Assembly (NCBI GenBank): GCA_964019165.1
Contig: OZ025283.1
Location: forward strand, 4,909,001-4,973,000
Origin: Mastigias papua
Lineage: Eukaryota > Cnidaria > Scyphozoa > Rhizostomeae > Mastigiidae
Direction: 5' to 3'
Length of the DNA stretch: 64,000 bases
Shown here: positions 23,160 through 38,148 of the stretch, piece by piece
How the letters are laid out: the number at the start of each line of letters is the position of its first letter
Numbering within the stretch: position 1 is the stretch's first letter
Position numbers and translations under genes: made by a program
The notes under the pieces: generated by a model
Told to the model about the DNA's origin: nothing
Databases searched by the model: none
What the model saw: the letters and a program-made list of their open reading frames with translations, nothing else

Positions 23160-26100
23160 AAGCAATGACAACATACATGTGCATATAATGTTTTATGTTT
23201 GATATTGAGTGGAAGTGCATCAATCTCAGCCACCAATCCACTTTAACATCTACAGTTACACTGATATGAGTAGTTTAGGCAATGTTTCGTATTGACATGA
23301 GCGTTAGTATTTGTTTTTACACTAAAATAGAGCGTTATAATGCTTTACATGTAGCAAACCTGACTATACTATGTAAGTGCTACATTTGACGTCAAGTAGG
23401 TGTTTCATAGTTCCACAACGTAATCTAACCACATCTGTGCTGTGAATTGAGCAGTTCTAATATCATATCACCATTAGATTTGTATTCATTGCTGTATTGT
23501 CAGTGTATGCACACATATGCAGTTTGGGCCCATTACAAGCAATGACAACACACATGTGCATATACTGTTGTATGTTTGACATTGAGTGGAAGTGCATCAA
23601 TCTCAGCCACCAAACCAATTTAACATCTACAGTTACACTGATAAGAGTAGTTTAAGCAATTTTCCGTATTCAAATGAGCGTTAGTCTTTTATTTATACTA
23701 AATAGAGTTTTATAGTGCTTTACATGTAGCAAACCTGACTATACTATGTAAGTGCTACAGTTGACTTCAAGGACGTGTTGCATAGTTCCAAAACGTAATC
23801 TAAACACATCTGTGGTGTTAATCGAGCATTTCTAATATCGTATCACCATTAGATCTCTATTCGTTGCTGTATTGTCAGTGTATGCACACATATGCAGGGT
23901 AGGCCCATTACAAGCAATGACACCATACATGTGCATATACTGTTGTATGTTTGACATTGAGTGGAAGTGCATCAATCTCAGCCACCAAACCACTTTAACA
24001 TCAACAGTTACACTGATACGAGTAGTTTAGGCAATGTTTCGTATTTAAATGAGCTTTAGTATTTGTTTTACACTAAATAGAGCGTTATAGTGCTTTACAT
24101 GTAGCAAACCTGACTATACTATGTAAGTGCTACATTTGAATTTAAGTACGTGTTGCATAGTTCCACAACGTAATCTAACCACATCTGTGCTGTGAATCGT
24201 GCATTTCAAATATAGTATCACCATTCGATCTGTATTCATTGCTGTATTGTCAGTGTATGCACTCATATGCAGTTTAGGCCCATTACAAGCAATGACAAAA
24301 TACATGTGCATATACTGTTGTATGTTTGACATTGAGGGAAGTGCATCAATCTCAGGCCCCAAACCACTTTAACATCTACAGTTACACTGACATGAGTAGT
24401 TTAGGCAATGTTTCGTATTGATATGAGCGTTAGTCTTTGTTTTTACACTTAATAGAGTGTTATAGTGCTTTACATGTAGCAAACCTAACTATACTATGTA
24501 AGTGCTACATTTGAATGTAAGTACGTGTTGCATAATTCCAAAACGTAATCTAAGCACATCTGTGCTGTTAATCGAGCATTTCTAATATAGTATCACCATT
24601 AGATCTGTATTCATTGCTGTATTGTCAGTGTATGCACACATATGCAGGGTAGGCCCATTACAAGCAATGACACCATACATGTGCATATACTGTTGTATGT
24701 TTGACATTGAGTGGAAATGCATCAATCTCAGCCACCAAACCAATTTAACATCTACAGTTACACTGATACGAGTAGTTTAGGCAATGTTTCGTATTCACAT
24801 GAGCGTTAGTCGTTTTTTCATACTAAATAGAGTGTTATAGTGCTTTATATGTAGCAAACCTGACTATACTATGTAAGTGCTACATTTCAATTTAAGTACG
24901 TGTTGCATAGTTCCACAACGTAATCTAAACACATCTGTGCTGTGAATCGTGCATTTCTAATATAGTATCACCATTCGATCTGTATTCATTGCTGTATTGT
25001 CAGTGTATGCACACATATGCAGTTTAGGCCCATTACAAGCAATGACAACATACATGTGCATATACTGTTGTATGTTTGACATTGAGAGGAAGTGCATCAA
25101 TCTCAGCCACCAAACCACTTTAACATCTACAGTTACACTGATACGAGTAGTTTAGGCAATGTTTCGTATTGATATGAGCGTTAGTCTTTGTTTTTACACT
25201 TAATAGAGCGTTATAGTGCTTTACATGTAGCAAACCTGACTATACTATGTAAGTGCTACATTTGAATTTAAGTACGTGTTGCAAAGTTCCACAACGTAAT
25301 CTAACCACATCTGTGCTGTGAATCGTGCATTTCTAATATAGTATCACCATTCGATCTGTATTCATTGCTGTATTGTCAGTGTATGCACTCATATGCAGTT
25401 TAGGCCCATTACAGGCAATGACAACATACATGTGCATTTAATGTTGTATGTCTGACATTGAGGGAAGTGCATCAATCTCAGCCACCAAACCACTTTAACA
25501 TCTACAGTTACACTGACATGAGTAGTTTAGGCAATGTTTCGTATTGATATGAGCGTTAGTCTTTGTTTTTACACTTAATAGAGTGTTATAGTGCTTTACA
25601 TGTAGCAAACCTAACTATACTATGTAAGTGCTACATGTGAATTTAAGTACGTGTTGCATAGTTCCAAAACGTAATCTAAGCACATCTGTGCTGTGAATCG
25701 AGCATTTCTAATATAGTATCACCATTAGATCTGTATTCATTGCTGTATTGTCAGTGTATGCACACATATGTAGGGTAGCCCCATTACAAGCAATGACACC
25801 ATGCATGTGCATATACTGTTGTATGTTTGACATTGAGTGGAAGTGCATCAATCTAAGCCACCAAACCACTTTAACATCTACAGTTACACTGACATGAGTA
25901 GTTTAGGCAATGTTTCGTATTGATATGAGCGTTAGTCTTTGTTTTTACACTTAATAGAGTGTTATAGTGCTTTACATGTAGCAAACCTAACTATACTATG
26001 TAAGTGCTACATGTCAATATAAGTACGTGTTGCATAGTTCCACAACGTAATCTAAACACATCTGTGCTGTGAATCGTGCATTTCTAATATAGTATCACCA

Positions 26101-29100
26101 TTCGATCTGTATTCGTTGCTGTATTGTCAGTGTATGCACTCATATGCAGTTTAGGCCCATTACAGGCAATGACAACATACATGTGCATATACTGTTGTAT
26201 GTTTGACATTGAGGGAAGTGCATCAATCTCAGCCACCAAACCACTTTAACATCTACAGTTACACTGACACGAGTAGTTTAGGCAATGTTTCGTATTGACA
26301 TGAGCGTTAGTATTTGTTTTTACACTAAATAGAGCGTTATAATGCTTTACATGTAGCAAACCTGACTATACTATGTAAGTGCTGCATTTGACGTCAAGTA
26401 GGTGTTTCATAGTTCCAAAACGTAATCTAACCACATCTGTGCTGTGAATTGAGCAGTTCTAATATCATATCACCATTAGATATGTATTCATTGCTGTATT
26501 GTCAGTGTATGCACACATATGCAGTTTGGGCCCATTACAAGCAATGACAACACACATGTGCATATACTGTTGTATATTTGACATTGAGTGGAAGTGCATC
26601 AATCTCAGCCACCAAACCAATTTAACATCTACAGTTACACTGATAAGAGTAGTTTAAGCAATTTTCCGTATTCACATGAGCGCTAGTCTTTTATTTATAC
26701 TAAATAGAGTTTTATAGTGCTTTACATGTAGCAAACCTGACTATACTATGTAAGTGCTACAGTTGACTTCAAGTACGTGTTGTATAGTTCCCAAACGTAA
26801 TCTAATCACATCTGTGCTGTGACTCGAGCATTTCTAATATCGTGTCACCATTATATCAGTATTCATTGCTGTATTGTCAGTGTATGCACACATATGCAGT
26901 TTAGGCCCATTACAAGCAATGACAACACAAATGTGCATATACTGTTGTATGTTTGACATTGAGTGGAAGTGCATCAATCTCAGCTACCAAACCACTTCAC
27001 CATCTACACTAACACGAGTAGTTTAGGCAATGTTTCGTATTGATATCAGCGTTAGTCTTTGTTTTTACACTTAATAGAGCAGTATAGTGCTTTACATGTA
27101 GCAAACCTGACTATACTATGTAAGTGCTACATTTGTCCTCAAGGACGTGTTGCATAGTTCCAGACCGTAATCTAATCCCATCTTTGCTGTGAATCGAGCA
27201 TTTCTAATATCGTATCACCATTAGATCTGTATTCATTGCTGGATTGTCAGTGTATGCACACATTTGCAGGGTAGGCCCATTACAAGCAATGACACCATGC
27301 ATGTGCATATACTGTTGTATGTTTGACATTGAGATTCAGTGCATCAATCTCAGCCACCAATCCACTTTAACATCTACAGTTACACTGATACTGGTAGTTT
27401 AGGCAATGTTTCGTACTGAAATGAGCGTTAGTATTTGTTTTTACACTTAATAGAGCGTTATAGTGCTTTACATGTAGCAAACCTGACTATACTATGTAAG
27501 TGCTACATTTGTCCTCAAGGACGTGTTGCATAGTTCCACAACGTAATGTAAACACATTTGTGCTGTAAATCGAGCATTTCTACTATAGTATCACCATTGG
27601 ATCTGTATTCATTGCTGTATTGTCAGTGTATGCACACATATGCAGTTTAGGCCCATTACAAGCAATGACAACATACATGTGCATATAATGTTTTATGTTT
27701 GATATTGAGTGGAAGTGCATCAATCTCAGCCACCAATCCACTTTAACATCTACAGTTACACTGATATGAGTAGTTTAGGCAATGTTTCGTATTGACATGA
27801 GCGTTAGTATTTGTTTTTACACTAAAATAGAGCGTTATAATGCTTTACATGTAGCAAACCTGACTATACTATGTAAGTGCTACATTTGACGTCAAGTAGG
27901 TGTTTCATAGTTCCACAACGTAATCTAACCACATCTGTGCTGTGAATTGAGCAGTTCTAATATCATATCACCATTAGATTTGTATTCATTGCTGTATTGT
28001 CAGTGTATGCACACATATGCAGTTTGGGCCCATTACAAGCAATGACAACACACATGTGCATATACTGTTGTATGTTTGACATTGAGTGGAAGTGCATCAA
28101 TCTCAGCCACCAAACCAATTTAACATCTACAGTTACACTGATAAGAGTAGTTTAAGCAATTTTCCGTATTCAAATGAGCGTTAGTCTTTTATTTATACTA
28201 AATAGAGTTTTATAGTGCTTTACATGTAGCAAACCTGACTATACTATGTAAGTGCTACAGTTGACTTCAAGGACGTGTTGCATAGTTCCAAAACGTAATC
28301 TAAACACATCTGTGGTGTTAATCGAGCATTTCTAATATCGTATCACCATTAGATCTGTATTCGTTGCTGTATTGTCAGTGTATGCACACATATGCAGGGT
28401 AGGCCCATTACAAGCAATGACACCATACATGTGCATATACTGTTGTATGTTTGACATTGAGTGGAAGTGCATCAATCTCAGCCACCAAACCACTTTAACA
28501 TCAACAGTTACACTGATACGAGTAGTTTAGGCAATGTTTCGTATTTAAATGAGCTTTAGTATTTGTTTTACACTAAATAGAGCGTTATAGTGCTTTACAT
28601 GTAGCAAACCTGACTATACTATGTAAGTGCTACATTTGAATTTAAGTACGTGTTGCATAGTTCCACAACGTAATCTAACCACATCTGTGCTGTGAATCGT
28701 GCATTTCAAATATAGTATCACCATTCGATCTGTATTCATTGCTGTATTGTCAGTGTATGCACTCATATGCAGTTTAGGCCCATTACAAGCAATGACAAAA
28801 TACATGTGCATATACTGTTGTATGTTTGACATTGAGGGAAGTGCATCAATCTCAGGCCCCAAACCACTTTAACATCTACAGTTACACTGACATGAGTAGT
28901 TTAGGCAATGTTTCGTATTGATATGAGCGTTAGTCTTTGTTTTTACACTTAATAGAGTGTTATAGTGCTTTACATGTAGCAAACCTAACTATACTATGTA
29001 AGTGCTACATTTGAATGTAAGTACGTGTTGCATAATTCCAAAACGTAATCTAAGCACATCTGTGCTGTTAATCGAGCATTTCTAATATAGTATCACCATT

Positions 29101-29440
29101 AGATCTGTATTCATTGCTGTATTGTCAGTGTATGCACACATATGCAGGGTAGGCCCATTACAAGCAATGACACCATACATGTGCATATACTGTTGTATGT
29201 TTGACATTGAGTGGAAATTCATCAATCTCAGCCACCAAACCAATTTAACATCTACAGTTACACTGATACGAGTAGTTTAGGCAATGTTTCGTATTCACAT
29301 GAGCGTTAGTCGTTTTTTCATACTAAATAGAGTGTTATAGTGCTTTATATGTAGCAAACCTGACTATACTATGTAAGTGCTACATTTCAATTTAAGTACG
29401 TGTTGCATAGTTCCACAACGTAATCTAAACACATCTGTGC
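23160..29440 (+). repeat. Higher-order repeat: 12-monomer (4,500-bp) duplication
   Basis: About 23,160-24,940 recurs at 27,660-29,440 at an exact offset of 4,500 bases, with shared private variants such as CATTTCAAATATAG at 24,204 and 28,704. This is segmental amplification within the array. Limits are approximate. Confidence 0.8.
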
Positions 29441-30072
29441 TGTGAATCGTGCATTTCTAATATCGTATCACCATTCGATCTGTATTCATTGCTGTATTGT
29501 CAGTGTATGCACACATATGCAGTTTAGGCCCATTACAAGAAATGACAACATACATGTGCATATACTGTTTTATGTTTGACATTGAGAGGAAGTGCATCAA
29601 TCTCAGCCACCAAACCACTTTAACATCTACAGTTACACTGATACGAGTAGTTTAGGCAATGTTTCGTATTGATATGAGCGTTAGTCTTTGTTTTTACATT
29701 TAATAGAGCGTTATAGTGCTTTACATGTAGCAAACCTGACTATACTTTGTAAGTGCTACATATGACTTCGAGGACGTGTTGCATAGTTCCAAAACGTAAT
29801 CTAAGCACATCTGTGCTGTGAATCGAGCATTTCTAATATCGTATCACCGTTAGATCTGTATTCATTGCTGTATTGTCAGTGTATGCACACATATGCAGGG
29901 TAGGCCCATTACAAGCAATGACACCATACATGTGCATATACTGTTGTATGTTTGACATTGAGTGGAAGTGCATCAATCTCAGCCACCAAACCAATTTAAC
30001 ATCTACAGTTACACTGATATGAGTAGTTTAAGCAATTTTCCGTATTCACATGAGCGTTAGTCTTTTTTTTAT

Positions 30073-30077
30073 ACTAC
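30073..30077 (+). other. Second empty version of the Ty3-A target site
   Basis: ACTAC with TTTTTTTTAT on the left and ATAGAGTGTTATAGTGC, then CCTGACAATAC, on the right. It matches the junction at 6,729 and both flanks of Ty3-A, with no insertion. Confidence 0.85.
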
Positions 30078-33000
30078 ATAGAGTGTTATAGTGCTTTATA
30101 TGTAGCAAACCTGACAATACTATGTAAGTGCTACATTTGAATTTAAGTACGTGTTGCATAGTTCCACAACGTAATCTAAACACATCTGTGCTGTGAATCG
30201 TGCATTTCTAATATAGTATCACCATTCGATCTGTATTCATTGCTGTATTGTCAGTGTATGCACACATATGCAGTTTAGGACCATTACAGGCAATGACAAC
30301 ATACATGTGCATTTAATGTTGTATGTCTGACATTGAGGGAAGTGCATCAATCTCAGCCACCAAACCACTTTAACATCTACAGTTACACTGACATGAGTAG
30401 TTTAGGCAATGTTTCGTATTGATATGAGCGTTAGTCTTTGTTTTTACACTGAATAGAGTGTTATAGTGCTTTACATGTAGCAAACCTAACTATACTATGT
30501 AAGTGCTACATGTGAATTTAAGTACGTGTTGCATAGTTCCAAAACGTAATCTGAGCACATCTGTGCTGTGAATCGAGCATTTCTAATATAGTATCACCAT
30601 TAGATCTGTATTCATTGCTGTATTGTCAGTGTATGCACACATATGTAGGGTAGGCCCATTACAAGCAATGACACCATGCATGTGCATATACTGTTGTATG
30701 TTTGACATTGAGTGGAAGTGCATCAATCTAAGCCACCAAACCACTTTAACATCTACAGTTACACTGACATGAGTAGTTTAGGCAATGTTTCGTATTGATA
30801 TGAGCGTTAGTCTTTGTTTTTACACTTAATAGAGTGTTATAGTGCTTTACATGTAGCAAACCTAACTATACTATGTAAGTGCTACATGTCAATATAAGTA
30901 CGTGTTGCATAGTTCCACAACGTAATCTAAACACATCTGTGCTGTGAATCGTGCATTTCTAATATAGTATCACCATTCGATCTGTATTCGTTGCTGTATT
31001 GTCAGTGTATGCACTCATATGCAGTTTAGGCCCATTACAAGCAATGACAACATACATGTGCATATACTGTTGTATGTTTGACATTGAGGGAAGTGCATCA
31101 ATCTCAGCCACCAAACCACTTTAACATCTACAGTTACACTGACACGAGTAGTTTAGGCAATGTTTCGTATTGACATGAGCGTTAGTATTTGTTTTTACAC
31201 TAAATAGAGCGTTATAATGCTTTACATGTAGCAAACCTGACTATACTATGTAAGTGCTGCATTTGACGTCAAGTAGGTGTTTCATAGTTCCAAAACGTAA
31301 TCTAACCACATCTGTGCTGTGAATTGAGCAGTTCTAATATCATATCACCATTAGATATGTATTCATTGCTGTATTGTCAGTGTATGCACACATATGCAGT
31401 TTGGGCCCATTACAAGCAATGACAACACACATGTGCATATACTGTTGTATATTTGACATTGAGTGGAAGTGCATCAATCTCAGCCACCAAACCAATTTAA
31501 CATCTACAGTTACACTGATAAGAGTAGTTTAAGCAATTTTCCGTATTCACATGAGCGCTAGTCTTTTATTTATACTAAATAGAGTTTTATAGTGCTTTAC
31601 ATGTAGCAAACCTGACTATACTATGTAAGTGCTACAGTTGACTTCAAGTACGTGTTGTATAGTTCCCAAACGTAATCTAATCACATCTGTGCTGTGACTC
31701 GAGCATTTCTAATATCGTGTCACCATTATATCAGTATTCATTGCTGTATTGTCAGTGTATGCACACATATGCAGTTTAGGCCCATTACAAGCAATGACAA
31801 CACAAATGTGCATATACTGTTGTATGTTTGACATTGAGTGGAAGTGCATCAATCTCAGCTACCAAACCACTTCACCATCTACACTAACACGAGTAGTTTA
31901 GGCAATGTTTCGTATTGATATCAGCGTTAGTCTTTGTTTTTACACTTAATAGAGCAGTATAGTGCTTTACATGTAGCAAACCTGACTATACTATGTAAGT
32001 GCTACATTTGTCCTCAAGGACGTGTTGCATAGTTCCAGACCGTAATCTAATCCCATCTTTGCTGTGAATCGAGCATTTCTAATATCGTATCACCATTAGA
32101 TCTGTATTCATTGCTGGATTGTCAGTGTATGCACACATTTGCAGGGTAGGCCCATTACAAGCAATGACACCATACAAGTGCATATACTGTTGTATGTTTG
32201 ACATTGAGATTCAGTGCATCAATCTCAGCCACCAATCCACTTTAACATCTACAGTTACACTGATACTGGTAGTTTAGGCAATGTTTCGTACTGAAATGAG
32301 CGTTAGTATTTGTTTTTACACTTAATAGAGCGTTATAGTGCTTTACATGTAGCAAACCTGACTATACTATGTAAGTGCTACATTTGAATTTAAGTACGTG
32401 TTGCATAGTTCCACAACGTAATCTAAACACATCTGTGCTGTGAATCGAGCATTTCTAATATAGTATAACCATTCGATCTGTATTCATTGCTGTATTGTCA
32501 GTGTATGCACACATATGCAGGGTAGGCCCATTACAAGCAATGACACCATACATGTGCATATACTGTTGTATGTTTGACATTGAGTGGAAGTGCATCAATC
32601 TCAGCCACCAAACCACTTTAACATCTACAGTTACACTGATATGAGTAGTATAGGCAATGTTTCGTATTGAAATGAGCGTTAGTCTTTGTTTTTACACTAA
32701 ATAGAGCGTTATAATGCTTTACATGTAGCAAACATGACTATACTATGTAAGTGCTACATTTGACTTCAAGGACGTGTTGCATAGTTCCACAACGTAATGT
32801 AAACACATTTGTGCTGTAAATCGAGCATTTCTAATATAGTATCACCATTAGATCTGTATTCATTGCTGTATTGTCAGTGTATGCACACATATGCAGTTTA
32901 GGCCCATTACAAGCAATGACAACATACATGTGCATATACTGTTGTATGTTTGACATTGAGTGGAAGTGCATCAATCTCAGCCACCAAACCAATTTAACAT

Positions 33001-34539
33001 CTACAGTTACACTGATAAGAGTAGTTTAAGCATTTTTCCGTATTCACATCAGCGTTAGTCTTTTTTTTATACTAAATAGAGTGTTATAGTGCTTTACATG
33101 TAGCAAACCTGACTATACTATGTTATTGCTACATTTGACGTCAAGTAGGTGTTTCATAATTCCAAAACGTAATCTAAGCACATCTGTGCTGTGAATCGAG
33201 CATTTCTAATATCGTATCACCATTAGATCAGTATTCATTGCTGTATTGTCAGTGTATGCACACATATGCAGTTTAGGCCCATTACAAGCACTAACAACAC
33301 ACATGTGCATATACTGTTGTATGTTTGACATTGAGTGGAAGTGCATCAATTTCAGCCACCAAACCACTTTAACATCTACACTTACACTGATATGAGTAGT
33401 TTAGGCAATGTTTCGTATTGAAATGAGCGTTAGTTTCTGTTTTTACACTAAATAGAGCGTTATACTGCTTTACATGTAGCAAACCTGACTATACTATGTA
33501 ATTGCTACATTTGACGTCAAGTACGTGTTTCATAGTTCCACAACGTAATCTAAACACATCTGTGCTGTGAATTGAGCAGTTCTAATATCATATCACCATT
33601 AGATATGTATTCATTGCTGTATTGTCAGTGTATGCACACATATGCAGTTTGGGCCCATTACAAGCAATGACAACACACATGTGCATATACTGTTGTATGT
33701 TTGACATTGAGTGGAAGTGCATCAATCTCAGCCACCAAACCAATTTAACATCTACAGTTACACTGATAAGAGTAGTTTAAGCAATTTTCCGTATTCACAT
33801 GAGCGCTAGTCTTTTATTTATACTAAATAGAGTTTTATTGTGCTTTACATGTAGCAAACCTGACTATACTATGTAAGTGCTACAGTTGACTTCAAGTACG
33901 TGTTGTATAGTTCCCAAACGTAATCTAATCACATCTGTGCTGTGAATCGAGCATTTCTAATATCGTGTCACCATTATATCAGTATTCATTGCTGTATTGT
34001 CAGTGTATGCACACATATGCAGTTTAGGCCCATTACAAGCAATGACAACACAAATGTGCATATACTGTTGTATGTTTGACATTGAGTGGAAGTGCATCAA
34101 TCTCAGCTACCAAACCACTTCACCATCTACACTAACACGAGTAGTTTAGGCAATGTTTCGTATTGATATCAGCGTTAGTCTTTGTTTTTACACTTAATAG
34201 AGCAGTATAGTGCTTTACATGTAGCAAACCTGACTATACTATGTAAGTGCTACATTTGTCCTCAAGGACGTGTTGCATAGTTCCAGACCGTAATCTAATC
34301 CCATCTTTGCTGTGAATCGAGCATTTCTAATATCGTATCACCATTAGATCTGTATTCATTGCTGGATTGTCAGTGTATGCACACATTTGCAGGGTAGGCC
34401 CATTACAAGCAATGACACCATACAAGTGCATATACTGTTGTATGTTTGACATTGAGATTCAGTGCATCAATCTCAGCCACCAATCCACTTTAACATCTAC
34501 AGTTACACTGATACTGGTAGTTTAGGCAATGTTTCGTAC

Positions 34540-37500
34540 TGAAATGAGCGTTAGTATTTGTTTTTACACTTAATAGAGCGTTATAGTGCTTTACATGTAG
34601 CAAACCTGACTATACTATGTAAGTGCTACATTTGAATTTAAGTACGTGTTGCATAGTTCCACAACGTAATCTAAACACATCTGTGCTGTGAATCGAGCAT
34701 TTCTAATATAGTATAACCATTCGATCTGTATTCATTGCTGTATTGTCAGTGTATGCACACATATGCAGGGTAGGCCCATTACAAGCAATGACACCATACA
34801 TGTGCATATACTGTTGTATGTTTGACATTGAGTGGAAGTGCATCAATCTCAGCCACCAAACCACTTTAACATCTACAGTTACACTGATATGAGTAGTATA
34901 GGCAATGTTTCGTATTGAAATGAGCGTTAGTCTTTGTTTTTACACTAAATAGAGCGTTATAATGCTTTACATGTAGCAAACATGACTATACTATGTAAGT
35001 GCTACATTTGACTTCAAGGACGTGTTGCATAGTTCCACAACGTAATGTAAACACATTTGTGCTGTAAATCGAGCATTTCTAATATAGTATCACCATTAGA
35101 TCTGTATTCATTGCTGTATTGTCAGTGTATGCACACATATGCAGTTTAGGCCCATTACAAGCAATGACAACATACATGTGCATATACTGTTGTATGTTTG
35201 ATATTGAGTGGAAGTGCATCAATCTCAGCCACCAATCCACTTTAACATCTACAGTTACACTGATAAGAGTAGTTTAAGCTATTTTCCGTATTCACATGAG
35301 CGTTAGTCTTTTATTTATACTAAATAGAGTTGTATAGTGCTTTACATGTAGCAAACCTGACTATACTATGTAAGTGCTACATTTGACTTCAAGGACGTGT
35401 TGCATAGTTCCAAAACGTAATCTAAACACATCTGTGCTGTTAATCGAGCATTTCTAATATCGTATCACCATTAGATCAGTATTCATTGCTGTATTGTCAG
35501 TGTATGCACACATATGCAGTTTAGGCCCATTACAAGCAATGACAACACACATGTGCATATACTGTTGTATGTTTGACATTGAGTGGAAGTGCATCAATCT
35601 CAGCCACCAAACCAATTTAACATCTACAGTTACACTGATAAGAGTAGTTTAAGCATTTTTCCGTATTCACATCAGCGTTAGTCTTTTTTTTATACTAAAT
35701 AGAGTGTTATAGTGCTTTACATGTAGCAAACCTGACTATACTATGTTATTGCTACATTTGACGTCAAGTAGGTGTTTCATAATTCCAAAACGTAATCTAA
35801 GCACATCTGTGCTGTGAATCGAGCATTTCTAATATCGTATCACCATTAGATCAGTATTCATTGCTGTATTGTCAGTGTATGCACACATATGCAGTTTAGG
35901 CCCATTACAAGCACTAACAACACACATGTGCATATACTGTTGTATGTTTGACATTGAGTGGAAGTGCATCAATTTCAGCCACCAAACCACTTTAACATCT
36001 AGACTTACACTGATATGAGTAGTTTAGGCAATGTTTCGTATTGAAATGAGCGTTAGTTTCTGTTTTTACACTAAATAGAGCGTTATACTGCTTTACATGT
36101 AGCAAACCTGACTATACTATGTAATTGCTACATTTGACGTCAAGTACGTGTTTCATAGTTCCACAACGTAATCTAAACACATCTGTGCTGTGAATTGAGC
36201 AGTTCTAATATCATATCACCATTAGATATGTATTCATTGCTGTATTGTCAGTGTATGCACACATATGCAGTTTGGGCCCATTACAAGCAATGACAACACA
36301 CATGTGCATATACTGTTGTATGTTTGACATTGAGTGGAAGTGCATCAATCTCAGCCACCAAACCAATTTAACATCTACAGTTACACTGATAAGAGTAGTT
36401 TAAGCAATTTTCCGTATTCACATGAGCGCTAGTCTTTTATTTATACTAAATAGAGTTTTATAGTGCTTTACATGTAGCAAACCTGACTATACTATGTAAG
36501 TGCTACAGTTGACTTCAAGTACGTGTTGTATAGTTCCCAAACGCAATCTAATCACATCTGTGCTGTGAATCGAGCATTTCTAATATCGTGTCACCATTAT
36601 ATCAGTATTCATTGCTGTATTGTCAGTGTATGCACACATATGCAGTTTAGGCCCATTATAAGCAATGACAACACAAATGTGCATATACTGTTGTATGTTT
36701 GACATTGAGTGGAAGTGCATCAATCTCAGCTACCAAACCACTTCACCATCTACACTAACACGAGTAGTTTAGGCAATGTTTCGTATTGATATCAGCGTTA
36801 GTCTTTGTTTTTACACTTAATAGAGCATTATAGTGCTTTACATGTAGCAAACCTGACTATACTATGTAAGTGATACATTTGTCCTCAAGGACGTGTTGCA
36901 TAGTTCCAGACCGTAATCTAATCCCATCTTTGCTGTGAATCGAGCATTTCTAATATCGTATCACCATTAGATCTGTATTCATTGCTGGATTGTCAGTGTA
37001 TGCACACATTTGCAGGGTAGGCCCATTACAAGCAATGACACCATACAAGTGCATATACTGTTGTATGTTTGACATTGAGATTCAGTGCATCAATCTCAGC
37101 CACCAATCCACTTTAACATCTACAGTTACACTGATACGAGTAGTTTAGGCAATGTTTCGTACTGAAATGAGCGTTAGTATTTGTTTTTACACTTAATAGA
37201 GCGTTATAATGCTTTACATGTAGCAAACCTGACTATACTATGTAAGTGCTACATTTGAATTTAAGTACGTGTTGCATAGTTCCACAACGTAATCTAAACA
37301 CATCTGTGCTGTGAATCGAGCATTTCTAATATAGTATAACCATTCGATCTGTATTCATTGCTGTATTGTCAGTGTATGCACACATATGCAGGGTAGGCCC
37401 ATTACAAGCAATGACTCCATACATGTGCATATACTGTTGTATGTTTGACATTGAGTGGAAGTGCATCAATCTCAGCCACCAAACCACTTTCACATCTACA

Positions 37501-38148
37501 GTTACACTGATATGAGTAGTATAGGCAATGTTTCGTATTGAAATGAGCGTTAGTCTTTGTTTTTACACTAAATAGAGCGTTATAATGCTTTACATGTAGC
37601 AAACATGACTATACTATGTAAGTGCTACATTTGACTTCAAGGACGTGTTGCATAGTTCCACAACGTAATGTAAACACATTTGTGCTGTAAATCGAGCATT
37701 TCTAATATAGTATCACCATTAGATCTGTATTCATTGCTGTATTGTCAGTGTATGCACACATATGCAGTTTAGGCCCATTACAAGCAATGACAACATACAT
37801 GTGCATATACTGTTGTATGTTTGATATTGAGTGGAAGTGCATCAATCTCAGCCACCAATCCACTTTAACATCTACAGTTACACTGATAAGAGTAGTTTAA
37901 GCTACTTTCCGTATTCACATGAGCGTTAGTCTTTTATTTATACTAAATAGAGTTTTATAGTGCTTTACATGTAGCAAACCTGACTATACTATGTAAGTGC
38001 TACAGTTGACTTCAAGGACGTGTTGCATAGTTCCAAAACGTAACCTAAACACATCTGTTCTGTTAATCGAGCAGTTCTAATATCGTATCACCATTAGATC
38101 AGTATTCATTGCTGTATTGTCAGTGTATGCACACATATGCAGTTTAGG
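34540..38148 (+). repeat. Higher-order repeat: ~3.6-kb copy of 9,700-13,308
   Basis: The block matches 9,700-13,308 at an offset of 24,840 bases, including a shared GACTCCATACATG variant (12,573 and 37,413) and CTTTCACATC. After about 38,149 the two diverge (GGCACATTACAAG versus GGCCCATTACAAG). Confidence 0.75.
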
